Below are positions 1 through 5,516 of a DNA stretch of 5,522 nt, piece by piece. Source of the stretch: Desulfobulbaceae bacterium (GTDB taxonomy: Bacteria; Desulfobacterota; Desulfobulbia; Desulfobulbales; Desulfobulbaceae); the NCBI GenBank assembly GCA_026986885.1, contig JALSNT010000028.1, forward strand, positions 1 through 5,522. The letters run 5' to 3'. Position 1 is the stretch's first letter, and the number at the start of each line of letters is the position of its first letter. The position numbers were made by a program, and so were the translations under genes. The notes under the pieces were generated by a model. It searched no databases and was not told where the DNA came from. It saw only the letters and a program-made list of their open reading frames with translations.

Positions 1-122
1 GTTTCCCTTGGCCACTGAACGGTTGCTGGCCCGGTAAACACATTGCCCAGGGTCACCCGCATGCCGGTGAACAGGGAAAGGAACCCTTTTACAACATCTT
101 TTATGTAGCAGCATTCCATCAT
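1..122 (-). CDS. nuoI: NADH-quinone oxidoreductase subunit I, N-terminal fragment (runs off left edge)
   Basis: The first 40 codons of NuoI are present; the rest lies beyond the left edge. NuoI is the peripheral-arm subunit that carries two [4Fe-4S] clusters (N6a, N6b) and passes electrons to cluster N2 in NuoB. The visible protein begins MMECCYIKDVVKGF and continues with a segment of the form RVTLGNVF..PATVQWPRE, which matches the usual NuoI N-terminus (amphipathic helix, then the VQ(Y/W)PRE strand). The cluster-binding CxxCxxC motifs would lie further on and cannot be seen; the two Cys at residues 4-5 are not those ligands. Two ATG codons stand in tandem (122-120 and 119-117). The first gives an ATGA overlap with the nuoH stop, as at nuoC/nuoD and nuoD/nuoH, and sits 10 nt after AGGAG (133-137), so it is preferred; the second leaves 13 nt. 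Identity is strong; the exact start is uncertain by one codon. Confidence 0.9.
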   Translation of the reverse strand, partial: MMECCYIKDVVKGFLSLFTGMRVTLGNVFTGPATVQWPRE

Positions 123-1069
123 AACGCCAGTACTCCTGCGGTAATGATAAAGTTGACCAGGGAAACGGGCAGCAGAATTTTCCAGCCAAAGGCAAGCATC
201 TGGTCTATCCGCACCCGAGGGAAGGTCCAGCGAAACCACATCATTAAAAAGATAATGGAATAGATCTTAATCAGAGTCCAGACAACTCCCGGGAGCCATG
301 GACCTTGCCAGCCGCCCAAAAAGAGAACCGATGCCAGCCCTGCGGCAATGAACATGTAGGAATATTCCGCCAGAAAAAAGAGGGAGAACCCCATACCGGA
401 ATATTCGGTATGAAAACCGGCAACCAGCTCACTTTCCGCCTCGGAAAAGTCGAAAGGACTGCGGTTGGTTTCCAGGGTAACGGTAATGATATAGACAATG
501 AACAACAGCGGCTGATAGAGTACATTCCATCCACCCTGCTGGGCAATGGCAATGTCGCGCAGGCTAAATGATCCCGTCATCATGATAATTGTCATGACAC
601 AGATAAGCAGCGGGATTTTATACGCCAGAATCTGGGCCACCGCCCTGGCGCCGCCGAGCAGGGCGTATTTGTTATTGGAACCCCAGCCGGCCAGCAGAAT
701 CCCCAGGGTATTGAGCAGACCAAGGGCGATGATCAACAAAAGGCCGATGTTCAGCTCCCAGGCCTGAACCGTTTCTGAAAAGGGAAGTGGTACCATGGCG
801 GCAAAGATCGGCACCAGGGAGACGACAGGCGCCAGCAGAAAAAGCGGTTTGTCCGCCTCATCGGGTATGACCAGTTGTTTGGATACCAGTTTAATACCAT
901 CAGCCAGGGTCTGCAGAATTCCATGGGGTCCTACCTCCATGGGACCGAGTCGAAACTGCATATGACCGGCGACCTTCCGTTCCAGCCAGACCAAAATAAC
1001 GGCATTTAAACCGACAAGGGCTGCAATACCGACCAGGTAGCCGGCAACACTCAACAGAGAAATGTTCAT
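119..1069 (-). CDS. nuoH: NADH-quinone oxidoreductase subunit H (complex I membrane subunit at the quinone site)
   Basis: NuoH (ND1 family) is the membrane subunit that joins the Q-module to the proton-pumping arm and forms much of the quinone entry chamber. It is 316 aa, a normal length. About eight hydrophobic helices are visible (near residues 5-28, 75-96, 106-128, 144-166, 183-200, 228-250, 258-279 and 292-315). Family motifs are LERK (30-32), GPHGILQTLADGIKL (47-61), GWGSNNKYALLGGARA (128-143), the acidic PFDFSEAESELVAGFHTEYSG loop (205-225) and RVRIDQMLAFGWK (285-297). Recalled E. coli NuoH aligns without gaps at an offset of +6, so E30, D207, E210, E212, E214, E222 and K297 match E36, D213, E216, E218, E220, E228 and K303. 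Three differences stand out: Lys151 where E. coli has Glu157, GPMEVG instead of GPNRVG, and Ser209 instead of the usual Pro. The ATG follows GGAGG (1077-1081) by 7 nt and overlaps the nuoD stop by 4 nt (ATGA). Confidence 0.97.
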   Translation of the reverse strand: MNISLLSVAGYLVGIAALVGLNAVILVWLERKVAGHMQFRLGPMEVGPHGILQTLADGIKLVSKQLVIPDEADKPLFLLAPVVSLVPIFAAMVPLPFSETVQAWELNIGLLLIIALGLLNTLGILLAGWGSNNKYALLGGARAVAQILAYKIPLLICVMTIIMMTGSFSLRDIAIAQQGGWNVLYQPLLFIVYIITVTLETNRSPFDFSEAESELVAGFHTEYSGMGFSLFFLAEYSYMFIAAGLASVLFLGGWQGPWLPGVVWTLIKIYSIIFLMMWFRWTFPRVRIDQMLAFGWKILLPVSLVNFIITAGVLAL

Positions 1070-2199
1070 CGGTCAACCTCCGGAATAACCATATCCATGC
1101 TGCCTAATATGGCCAGTGCATCGGCAAGCAACTGCCCTCTGGCAAGCTTTGCAAAGATGGAAAGGTTGGCAAAGGATGGTACCCGATACTTAACCCTGTA
1201 CGGCTTCTTGGTACCGTCGCTGACAATATAAATGACCAGTTGTCCCCGGGGTGTTTCAACGGCCATAGCCACCTCACCCTCCGGTGGTTTGATCAATTTG
1301 GGAACCTTGGAGCGAACCGGTCCTTCGGTAATGGATCCTATTGCCTGCTCGACGATGTTTAGCGACTGTTCTATCTCCATCATTCTGACATGATAGCGGC
1401 CGAGACAGTCACCGGTTTCATCAACGGGCACCTCAAAGTTGTATCGTTCGTATCCCGAATACGGCTCATGCCTGCGAACATCAAAATCTATACCGGAACC
1501 TCGCAGGATGGGACCGGACAGCCCGTAACCGGCGGCGTCAAAGGGAAGAATGACCCCGACATCCTTGGCACGGTGATAAAAAATGACATTGCCGGTAACC
1601 AGATCATGATACCTGGGCAGGCGAAGGCGGAACCCCTTGATAAACTCCATAACCCTGGTAAACCAGCCATCATCCACATCCGAAGGCAGACCGCCGAAAC
1701 GGTAATAGCAGTAAGTCAGACGGGAACCGGTCACCTCTTCCAGCAGATCAAGAATCAACTCCCGGTCGGTAAGTGCCTGTAAAAAAGGCGTGAAACCTCC
1801 AAGATCAAGGAGAAAGGCGCCCCACCAGAGCAGGTGGCTTGATATACGGTTAAGCTCGGTGGTAATTACCCTGATCGCCTCGGCCCGCTCCGGCACCTCA
1901 AACTGACAGAGTTTTTCCACGGCCAGAACCCATGCAAGGTTATAGGAAAGGGCCCCTAAATAATCCATCCTGCAGACATAGGGAAGCACCTGGGGGTAGG
2001 TCATCTTTTCGGCTATCTTTTCCTGCATCCGGTGGCCGTAACCAAGCACGGGATCGGCCTGAAGTATATACTCGCCATCCATATGGAGGATTACGCGTAA
2101 TACACCATGGGTACCGGGATGCTGAGGACCGAGGTTTAAAGCAAAATTTTCCTCGTTTACCTTATCCAGTGTATATGTGGGTTGGACGGCTCTATTCAT
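1066..2199 (-). CDS. nuoD: NADH-quinone oxidoreductase subunit D (49-kDa subunit, quinone-binding)
   Basis: NuoD is the hydrogenase-large-subunit-related Q-module protein that forms the quinone headgroup pocket next to cluster N2. From the ATG at 2199 it is 377 aa, close to the family norm for a NuoD not fused to NuoC. The N-terminal motif LNLGPQHPGTHGVLR (21-35) holds His27 and His31. RMDYLGAL (77-84) holds Tyr80, which lies 49 residues after His31, the same spacing as the quinone-contacting His59/Tyr108 of the bovine subunit and His38/Tyr87 of Thermus Nqo4. The chain ends in the expected MDMVIPEVDR. The sequence GYGHRMQEKIAE (53-64) replaces the common GYxHRGxEKxAE. An upstream in-frame ATG at 2277 would add 26 residues (MSGQPQ...) lying wholly inside nuoC and unlike any NuoD, so it is rejected. 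The chosen ATG gives a 4-nt ATGA overlap with the nuoC stop, with a weak GTGGGG element just upstream. nuoC and nuoD are separate here, not fused as in E. coli. Confidence 0.96.
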   Translation of the reverse strand: MNRAVQPTYTLDKVNEENFALNLGPQHPGTHGVLRVILHMDGEYILQADPVLGYGHRMQEKIAEKMTYPQVLPYVCRMDYLGALSYNLAWVLAVEKLCQFEVPERAEAIRVITTELNRISSHLLWWGAFLLDLGGFTPFLQALTDRELILDLLEEVTGSRLTYCYYRFGGLPSDVDDGWFTRVMEFIKGFRLRLPRYHDLVTGNVIFYHRAKDVGVILPFDAAGYGLSGPILRGSGIDFDVRRHEPYSGYERYNFEVPVDETGDCLGRYHVRMMEIEQSLNIVEQAIGSITEGPVRSKVPKLIKPPEGEVAMAVETPRGQLVIYIVSDGTKKPYRVKYRVPSFANLSIFAKLARGQLLADALAILGSMDMVIPEVDR

Positions 2200-2642
2200 G
2201 ATACCCCACTGAAATCTTTGCAGAGTGGATGGAAATCGGCATCCTCCGGTAACAGCAGGTTGCGGCTGTCCGGACATCCTTCAAACCTGATACCGAACAT
2301 CTCGGTGGTCTCACGTTCATGCCAGACAGCGCCTGGAAAGATTTTACCTATGGAAGGTTGAACAGGCCGATTGCGCGACAGAGAAACCCTTACCAGTAAA
2401 CGCAGTGATTCCTCATAATGATTAAAAAGATATATGCACTCAAAAGTTCCTTCCTTGAGCTTGTCCAACGCTGTTACTGTTTCTATAAAAAAACCGTTTC
2501 GTGCCAGCGCCCTGGCCAGAGGCTGCACCTGTTCTTTGTCCAGGACAAGCGAACAGTGGAGACCGCTGCCCGGGAACTCGGTCGGCTGATACTCAATATC
2601 CGCCTTGGCCAACGCTTTTTGCAGAGGATTATTCATCGCCAT
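2196..2642 (-). CDS. nuoC: NADH-quinone oxidoreductase subunit C (30-kDa subunit)
   Basis: NuoC is a soluble Q-module subunit that packs against NuoD and NuoB and carries no cofactor. The protein is 148 aa, at the short end for the family. The diagnostic C-terminal block is present: [16 protein letters not shown] (107-122) corresponds to the family signature ERExxDxFG, and [16 protein letters not shown] (129-144) to the usual LLPEDWxGHPLRKDY. The N-terminal two thirds form the expected variable alpha/beta portion. ATG at 2642 follows GGGAGG (2650-2655) by 7 nt and is preferred to the ATG two codons later (2636), for which the spacing would be 13 nt. The gene overlaps the 3' end of nuoB by 14 nt and the nuoD start by 4 nt. 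Cysteines at 30, 69, 123 and 141 are not part of any known ligand set in this family. Confidence 0.95.
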   Translation of the reverse strand: MAMNNPLQKALAKADIEYQPTEFPGSGLHCSLVLDKEQVQPLARALARNGFFIETVTALDKLKEGTFECIYLFNHYEESLRLLVRVSLSRNRPVQPSIGKIFPGAVWHERETTEMFGIRFEGCPDSRNLLLPEDADFHPLCKDFSGVS

Positions 2643-3153
2643 CTTGAACCCTCCCTGGAATAGCCGGAGCTTCCGGAAATCTGCGTTTACCGGTTAACTT
2701 TTCCTCAAGCTTTAAAAAGGCCTCAACAAGGGCCTCGGGGCGGGGCGGACACCCGGGAACATAAACATCAACCGGAACGAGCTGTTCCACACCCTCAACA
2801 ACGTTATAGTTAAAATCCAGATTGAACGGCCCGCCGGATATGGCGCAGTTCCCCATGGCAATCACCCACTTGGGCGCCGGCATCTGTTCGTACAGCCGGA
2901 TAACCGTGGGCGCCATTTTTCTGGTTACCGTACCGGCGACGATCATAAGATCAGCCTGCCGGGGAGTGGCCCTGAAGACACCGGCTCCGAACCGGTCAAG
3001 ATCAAAACGGGGGCCGGCGGCATGCATCATTTCAATGGCGCAGCAGGCCAGACCGAAGGTCAACGGCCAGAGCGAATTTGCCCGCGCATGGTTGAAGATC
3101 TTTTCCAGCTGGGCAAAGTGTATTATCGGAGGGACAGTGCTTCCCGCTCCCAT
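2629..3153 (-). CDS. nuoB: NADH-quinone oxidoreductase subunit B (cluster N2 subunit)
   Basis: NuoB (PSST, related to the hydrogenase small subunit) holds [4Fe-4S] cluster N2, the direct electron donor to quinone. At 174 aa it is a normal short-form NuoB. The cluster ligands are visible: tandem Cys37-Cys38 in LACCAIEMM, Cys103 in [10 protein letters not shown], and Cys135 in [19 protein letters not shown] (49-56) and [23 protein letters not shown] (60-82) are also typical. Cys38 to Cys103 is 65 residues, as in E. coli and Thermus, but Cys103 to Cys135 is 32 where those have 29. The three extra residues fall in the NLDFNYN loop. ATG at 3153 is firmly supported by AAGGAG (3161-3166) 7 nt upstream. 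This start lies inside nuoA, giving a 31-nt overlap; the stop overlaps nuoC by 14 nt. Confidence 0.97.
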   Translation of the reverse strand: MGAGSTVPPIIHFAQLEKIFNHARANSLWPLTFGLACCAIEMMHAAGPRFDLDRFGAGVFRATPRQADLMIVAGTVTRKMAPTVIRLYEQMPAPKWVIAMGNCAISGGPFNLDFNYNVVEGVEQLVPVDVYVPGCPPRPEALVEAFLKLEEKLTGKRRFPEAPAIPGRVQDGDE

Positions 3154-3569
3154 TTCCAGACTCCTTTTTTCCAGGCATAAATAATTGCCATAAATAAGAT
3201 AAATACAAAAACCATCACTTCAAAAAAACCGGTTATCCCCACCCCCTGTCTGTAAATCCTGGCAATGGGAAAGAGATAGAGGACATCCACTTCAAAAACT
3301 ATGAAGATCAGGGCATACATGTAATAAAAAACACCGAAACGGGAGGAAATTGCCTCGCCGAACGCAGGCATACCACATTCATATATGGTTCCTATGTACT
3401 TGTTCCTGACCCTTGGAGAGAGAAGATAGCATGCCGCCAGAGGTGCTATGGCAAAAATCACCCCGAGAATGATAAAAACGCAGAGCATAAAACCGTCGGC
3501 AACCAGACCCGGATCGGGCGGCGCCGACATCTGATGAACAAAACTGGTATGCAGGGCCCCTTCGGTCAT
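3123..3569 (-). CDS. nuoA: NADH-quinone oxidoreductase subunit A (first gene of the nuo operon)
   Basis: NuoA (ND3 family) is a small three-helix membrane subunit whose loop between helices 1 and 2 lies at the quinone site. With ATG at 3569 it is 148 aa. Visible are an N-terminal polar tail of about 24 residues, TM1 (about 26-50), the signature [11 protein letters not shown] (63-73), TM2 with [12 protein letters not shown] (92-103), and TM3 (about 114-132) ending in [10 protein letters not shown]. The Cys of YECG (Cys65) matches the conserved ND3 loop cysteine. The usual FDVE of TM2 reads FEVD, so the two acids are exchanged. The frame extends to a GTG at 3575, but AGGAG (3579-3583) is only 3 nt from that GTG and 9 nt from the ATG, so the ATG is chosen. 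It is the first nuo gene, facing the shared region with radA. Confidence 0.95.
   Translation of the reverse strand: MTEGALHTSFVHQMSAPPDPGLVADGFMLCVFIILGVIFAIAPLAACYLLSPRVRNKYIGTIYECGMPAFGEAISSRFGVFYYMYALIFIVFEVDVLYLFPIARIYRQGVGITGFFEVMVFVFILFMAIIYAWKKGVWKWEREALSLR
3161..3166 (-). promoter_or_regulatory. Ribosome binding site of nuoB, inside nuoA
   Basis: AAGGAG on the minus strand lies 7 nt upstream of the nuoB ATG and within the last codons of nuoA. It encodes part of the nuoA C-terminal KKGVW segment at the same time. It supports the long 31-nt gene overlap as real rather than a start-site error. Confidence 0.8.
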
Positions 3570-3578
3570 GTACACGTA

Positions 3579-3583
3579 CTCCT
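3579..3583 (-). promoter_or_regulatory. Ribosome binding site of nuoA (decides the start)
   Basis: AGGAG on the minus strand lies 9 nt before the ATG at 3569 and only 3 nt before the in-frame GTG at 3575. The spacing favours the ATG as the nuoA start. Confidence 0.75.
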
Positions 3584-3617
3584 GTGGCGATTTTTTTTGA
3601 TTTTATTTATTGAATAG

Positions 3618-3631
3618 TGTAGCAAGCTACA
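3618..3631. repeat. Inverted repeat TGTAGC-AA-GCTACA in the nuo leader
   Basis: Perfect 6-bp arms with a 2-nt spacer, centred about 55 nt upstream of the nuoA ATG. It is the only GC-containing palindrome in an otherwise AT-rich region. It could be a dimeric regulator's operator or form a small 5-bp hairpin with a 4-nt loop in the nuo leader RNA. It does not match the operator consensus I recall for FNR or Rex. Confidence 0.5.
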
Positions 3632-3678
3632 TGGTGGTATTATTTAAGGCAAATTCAAAATAATTTATCCTCTTATAA

Positions 3679-3706
3679 ATTATGCTTATTTAAAAATCTT
3701 TGAAAA
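3679..3706 (-). promoter_or_regulatory. Candidate sigma-70-type promoter for the nuo operon
   Basis: On the minus strand TTTTCA (3706-3701) is followed after 16 nt by CATAAT (3684-3679), scoring 4/6 and 5/6 against the consensus hexamers. The start of transcription would be near 3672, giving a leader of about 100 nt that includes the 3618-3631 inverted repeat. Matches of this quality are easy to find by chance in AT-rich DNA, so this is only a candidate. Confidence 0.3.
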
Positions 3707-3729
3707 ATTATATGTAATATAATTACAAA
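3700..3729 (+). promoter_or_regulatory. Candidate sigma-70-type promoter for radA
   Basis: TTGAAA (3700-3705, 5/6 to consensus) is followed after 18 nt by TACAAA (3724-3729, 4/6). Transcription would start near 3736, leaving a leader of about 140 nt before radA. An exact TATAAT at 3718-3723 is an alternative -10 but lacks a good -35 at 16-18 nt. The AT-rich context lowers confidence. Confidence 0.3.
3706..3724. repeat. AT-rich palindrome carrying TATAAT on both strands
   Basis: 8-bp perfect arms (AATTATAT / ATATAATT) flank a GTA spacer. The left arm contains an exact TATAAT on the minus strand (3712-3707) and the right arm an exact TATAAT on the plus strand (3718-3723). Each hexamer points toward the gene it could serve, nuoA leftward and radA rightward. 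It may be a symmetric bidirectional -10 element, or a chance palindrome in AT-rich DNA. Confidence 0.45.
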
Positions 3730-3876
3730 CATACACACATTACTCACAGGTTACAGCTCTTAATTTTCGTCTGATTTTTTTTCTTTTCCTTTCAATTTAA
3801 CCGGCAAATCAGGTAGAAATCACAAGGAAACGAACAAGGGGGAAACGCTCAATTCAGGTAGCAGGAACGGTCACAA

Positions 3877-5250
3877 ATGACAAAAAGTCATCAAAAAAAA
3901 ATACTGTTTGTTTGCAGGGATTGCGGTTATCAAAGCAGGAAATGGCTGGGAAAATGCCCTGACTGCGGCAGGTGGGACAGTTTACAGGAACAGCAACCCG
4001 TTGTTGGTTCCGAACCCGGAAAAAGAACCGCCCGTGCCTGCCCTCTCTCCTCTCCGACAAGCGGGGACCACAACCGGCTCATCAGTGGAATCAGTGAGCT
4101 CGACCGGGTTCTTGGCGGTGGCATTGTACCCGGTTCCATGGTTCTGATCGGTGGTGATCCCGGAATCGGCAAGTCCACATTGATACTGCAGTTGCTGGCT
4201 GCGCTTGCGGCCACAAAGCGCCGGGTTCTTTATGTAACCGGTGAGGAATCAGCCAGACAGGTGTCCATGCGTGCCGAACGGTTACGCATTAACAATGATA
4301 CATCCATCTTTATAGCCACTGAAACCTGTGTGGAATCAATCACCGCCATGGCCGGGGAAATGGCTCCCACCCTGCTGGCCGTGGACTCCATCCAGACCAT
4401 GTTCACCGAAGAGGTATCCTCTGCACCTGGATCCGTCACCCAGGTACGGGAATCAACAGCCCGTCTGGTGACCCTTGCCAAAACAACCGAACTGCCGATA
4501 CTTCTGGTCGGCCATGTGACCAAAGACGGAGCCATTGCCGGTCCGCGGGTTCTTGAACACATGGTGGATACGGTTCTCTATTTTGAAGGAGACAGGGGGC
4601 AGCCGTTCCGGATATTGCGTACGGTAAAAAACAGATTCGGTTCCACCAATGAAATAGGTGTGTTTGAAATGAAGGAAACAGGGCTCGCCGAGGTGGCAAA
4701 CCCATCCGCCCTTTTTCTTGCCGAGCGTCCCGTCAACGTGCCTGGTTCGGTAGTGATGCCGAGCATTGAGGGGACACGCCCCATACTTGTTGAGGTACAG
4801 GCACTGGTCAGCCCGTCCAATCTGGGTACCGGCCGCCGAACCGCCATCGGCGCCGATCCCCAGCGACTTGCCCTGTTAACCGCCGTGCTGGAGAAAAAAC
4901 TGGGCCTGACACTCTTTGATCATGATATATTTCTCAACATTGCCGGTGGTATCCGTATTGATGAACCGGCCCTTGATCTTGGAGTAGTGGTTGCCCTGCT
5001 GTCAAGTCTGTTTGAAAAGGTGGTTGACCCGACGACTGCTGTCTGTGGTGAGATAGGTCTTGCCGGAGAGGTTCGCGCGGTCGGCCAGATGGAAATGCGG
5101 ATCCGTGAAGCCGACAGGCTCGGTTTCAAAACTTTCCTTATGCCCAGGTCCGGCCATGACCGGCTGGATACGATTCCGGCCGATGGTATGAACATTATCG
5201 GTATCGCCACAGTTCAAAACCTGGTCGAAGTTCTCTTTCAAAAAAGATAA
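3877..5250 (+). CDS. radA: DNA repair protein RadA (Sms), recombination ATPase/helicase
   Basis: RadA is a RecA-related, DnaB-like hexameric motor that promotes branch migration of recombination intermediates in the cytoplasm. The 457-aa length is normal. Domains in order are: a zinc finger with Cys13, Cys16, Cys27 and Cys30 (VCRDCGY...KCPDCGRW); a RecA-like ATPase with Walker A GGDPGIGKST (92-101, Lys99) and Walker B LLAVDSIQ (166-173, Asp170); the RadA-specific VKNRFGS motif (250-256); and a C-terminal Lon-protease-like domain (about 280-457) with GADPQRLALL and DEPALDLGVVVALLSS, which is not expected to be proteolytic in this family. The ATG is the first start after an in-frame TAG at 3859-3861 and follows AGGA (3863-3866) by 10 nt. 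All expected motifs are intact. It is transcribed away from nuo and shares only the upstream region; no functional link is implied. No clear intrinsic terminator follows. Confidence 0.97.
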   Translation: MTKSHQKKILFVCRDCGYQSRKWLGKCPDCGRWDSLQEQQPVVGSEPGKRTARACPLSSPTSGDHNRLISGISELDRVLGGGIVPGSMVLIGGDPGIGKSTLILQLLAALAATKRRVLYVTGEESARQVSMRAERLRINNDTSIFIATETCVESITAMAGEMAPTLLAVDSIQTMFTEEVSSAPGSVTQVRESTARLVTLAKTTELPILLVGHVTKDGAIAGPRVLEHMVDTVLYFEGDRGQPFRILRTVKNRFGSTNEIGVFEMKETGLAEVANPSALFLAERPVNVPGSVVMPSIEGTRPILVEVQALVSPSNLGTGRRTAIGADPQRLALLTAVLEKKLGLTLFDHDIFLNIAGGIRIDEPALDLGVVVALLSSLFEKVVDPTTAVCGEIGLAGEVRAVGQMEMRIREADRLGFKTFLMPRSGHDRLDTIPADGMNIIGIATVQNLVEVLFQKR

Positions 5251-5302
5251 TCCATTAGCCCGCGTATTTTTCAACAGCTATATTTCCATCAATCCATTCT
5301 AT

Positions 5303-5342
5303 CAATCATTTTACTTTTTTGTATGCCTGTTCAAAATGATTG
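5303..5342. repeat. 10-bp inverted repeat with 20-nt loop downstream of radA
   Basis: CAATCATTTT (5303-5312) and AAAATGATTG (5333-5342) are perfect complements separated by 20 nt that include a T6 run. It starts about 50 nt after the radA stop. It could stabilise or end the radA transcript, but the stem is AT-rich and no T-run follows it, so it is not a canonical intrinsic terminator. A second 6-bp inverted pair, TGTTCA (5328-5333) and TGAACA (5348-5353), partly overlaps it and would compete. Confidence 0.45.
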
Positions 5343-5378
5343 CCCCCTGAACAATGAAATTTCTGTCACCTGATGATA

Positions 5379-5393
5379 TTCTATATTATAGAA
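5379..5393. repeat. Short AT-rich palindrome
   Basis: TTCTATA-T-TATAGAA, 7-bp perfect arms around a single T. It could be a protein-binding site or chance; nothing nearby tells which. Confidence 0.35.
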
Positions 5394-5438
5394 GCCTAAA
5401 GCCGGTTTCACCTGCAACCCAATAGAACAATGGACATC

Positions 5439-5468
5439 GAATTCCGAACTGCAGAATTTCGAACCGCA
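5439..5468. repeat. Two tandem copies of a 15-nt unit
   Basis: GAATTCCGAACTGCA (5439-5453) is followed directly by GAATTTCGAACCGCA (5454-5468); 13 of 15 positions agree and both differences are C/T exchanges. This GAATTYCGAAC-type wording resembles intergenic repeat sequence I associate with sulfate-reducing deltaproteobacteria, but that link is from memory and untested. Confidence 0.6.
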
Positions 5469-5491
5469 GTGTGCCCTGAAATGTTCGCTCT

Positions 5492-5516
5492 CGTCACACC
5501 GCTCTGCGGTGTGACG
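5492..5516. repeat. Strong hairpin, 11-bp perfect stem with TCT loop
   Basis: CGTCACACCGC (5492-5502) pairs perfectly with GCGGTGTGACG (5506-5516). The stem is GC-rich and stable as RNA or as extruded DNA. No T-run follows on either strand within the window, so it is not a typical Rho-independent terminator. It lies 6 nt from the window edge and may be the terminal inverted repeat of a mobile or repetitive element, or a REP-like palindrome. Confidence 0.7.

Larger units (their letters stand above)
3570..3876. other. Divergent intergenic region between nuoA and radA
   Basis: About 307 nt without a gene, strongly AT-rich compared with the flanking coding DNA, especially 3590-3735. It must contain the promoters for the leftward nuo operon and the rightward radA gene. 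Identifiable items are the candidate promoters and two inverted repeats listed separately, a T8 run at 3591-3598, and a T-rich stretch at 3774-3793. No tRNA-like or small-ORF signal was recognised. An 8-bp direct repeat TCAGGTAG occurs at 3809-3816 and 3854-3861 in the radA leader; its meaning is unknown. Confidence 0.8.

Noticed and set aside
1390..1782. 130-codon plus-strand open frame
   Set aside because: It lies antisense inside nuoD, whose protein matches its family along its full length; the plus-strand translation has no recognisable domain.
2200..2277. N-terminal extension of nuoD to the ATG at 2277
   Set aside because: It would overlap nuoC by 82 nt, has no resemblance to NuoD N-termini, and the ATG at 2199 gives the same ATGA junction seen at nuoD/nuoH.
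2822..3184. 120-codon plus-strand open frame
   Set aside because: Antisense to nuoB and the nuoA end; the nuoB frame has all cluster N2 motifs, so this is a shadow.
3639..3664. ATTATTT / AAATAAT inverted pair with 12-nt spacer
   Set aside because: Made only of A and T in a very AT-rich stretch; such pairs are expected by chance.
3774..3793. T-rich tract that might be an intrinsic terminator
   Set aside because: No GC-rich stem precedes it, and it lies upstream of radA where no plus-strand gene ends.
3809..3861. TCAGGTAG direct repeat (8 nt, copies 45 nt apart) in the radA leader
   Set aside because: Too short to distinguish from chance; no matching known operator.
3877..5250. radA beside nuo as a possible functional cluster
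   Set aside because: The genes are divergent, radA is a complete ordinary housekeeping gene, and no shared pathway is known.
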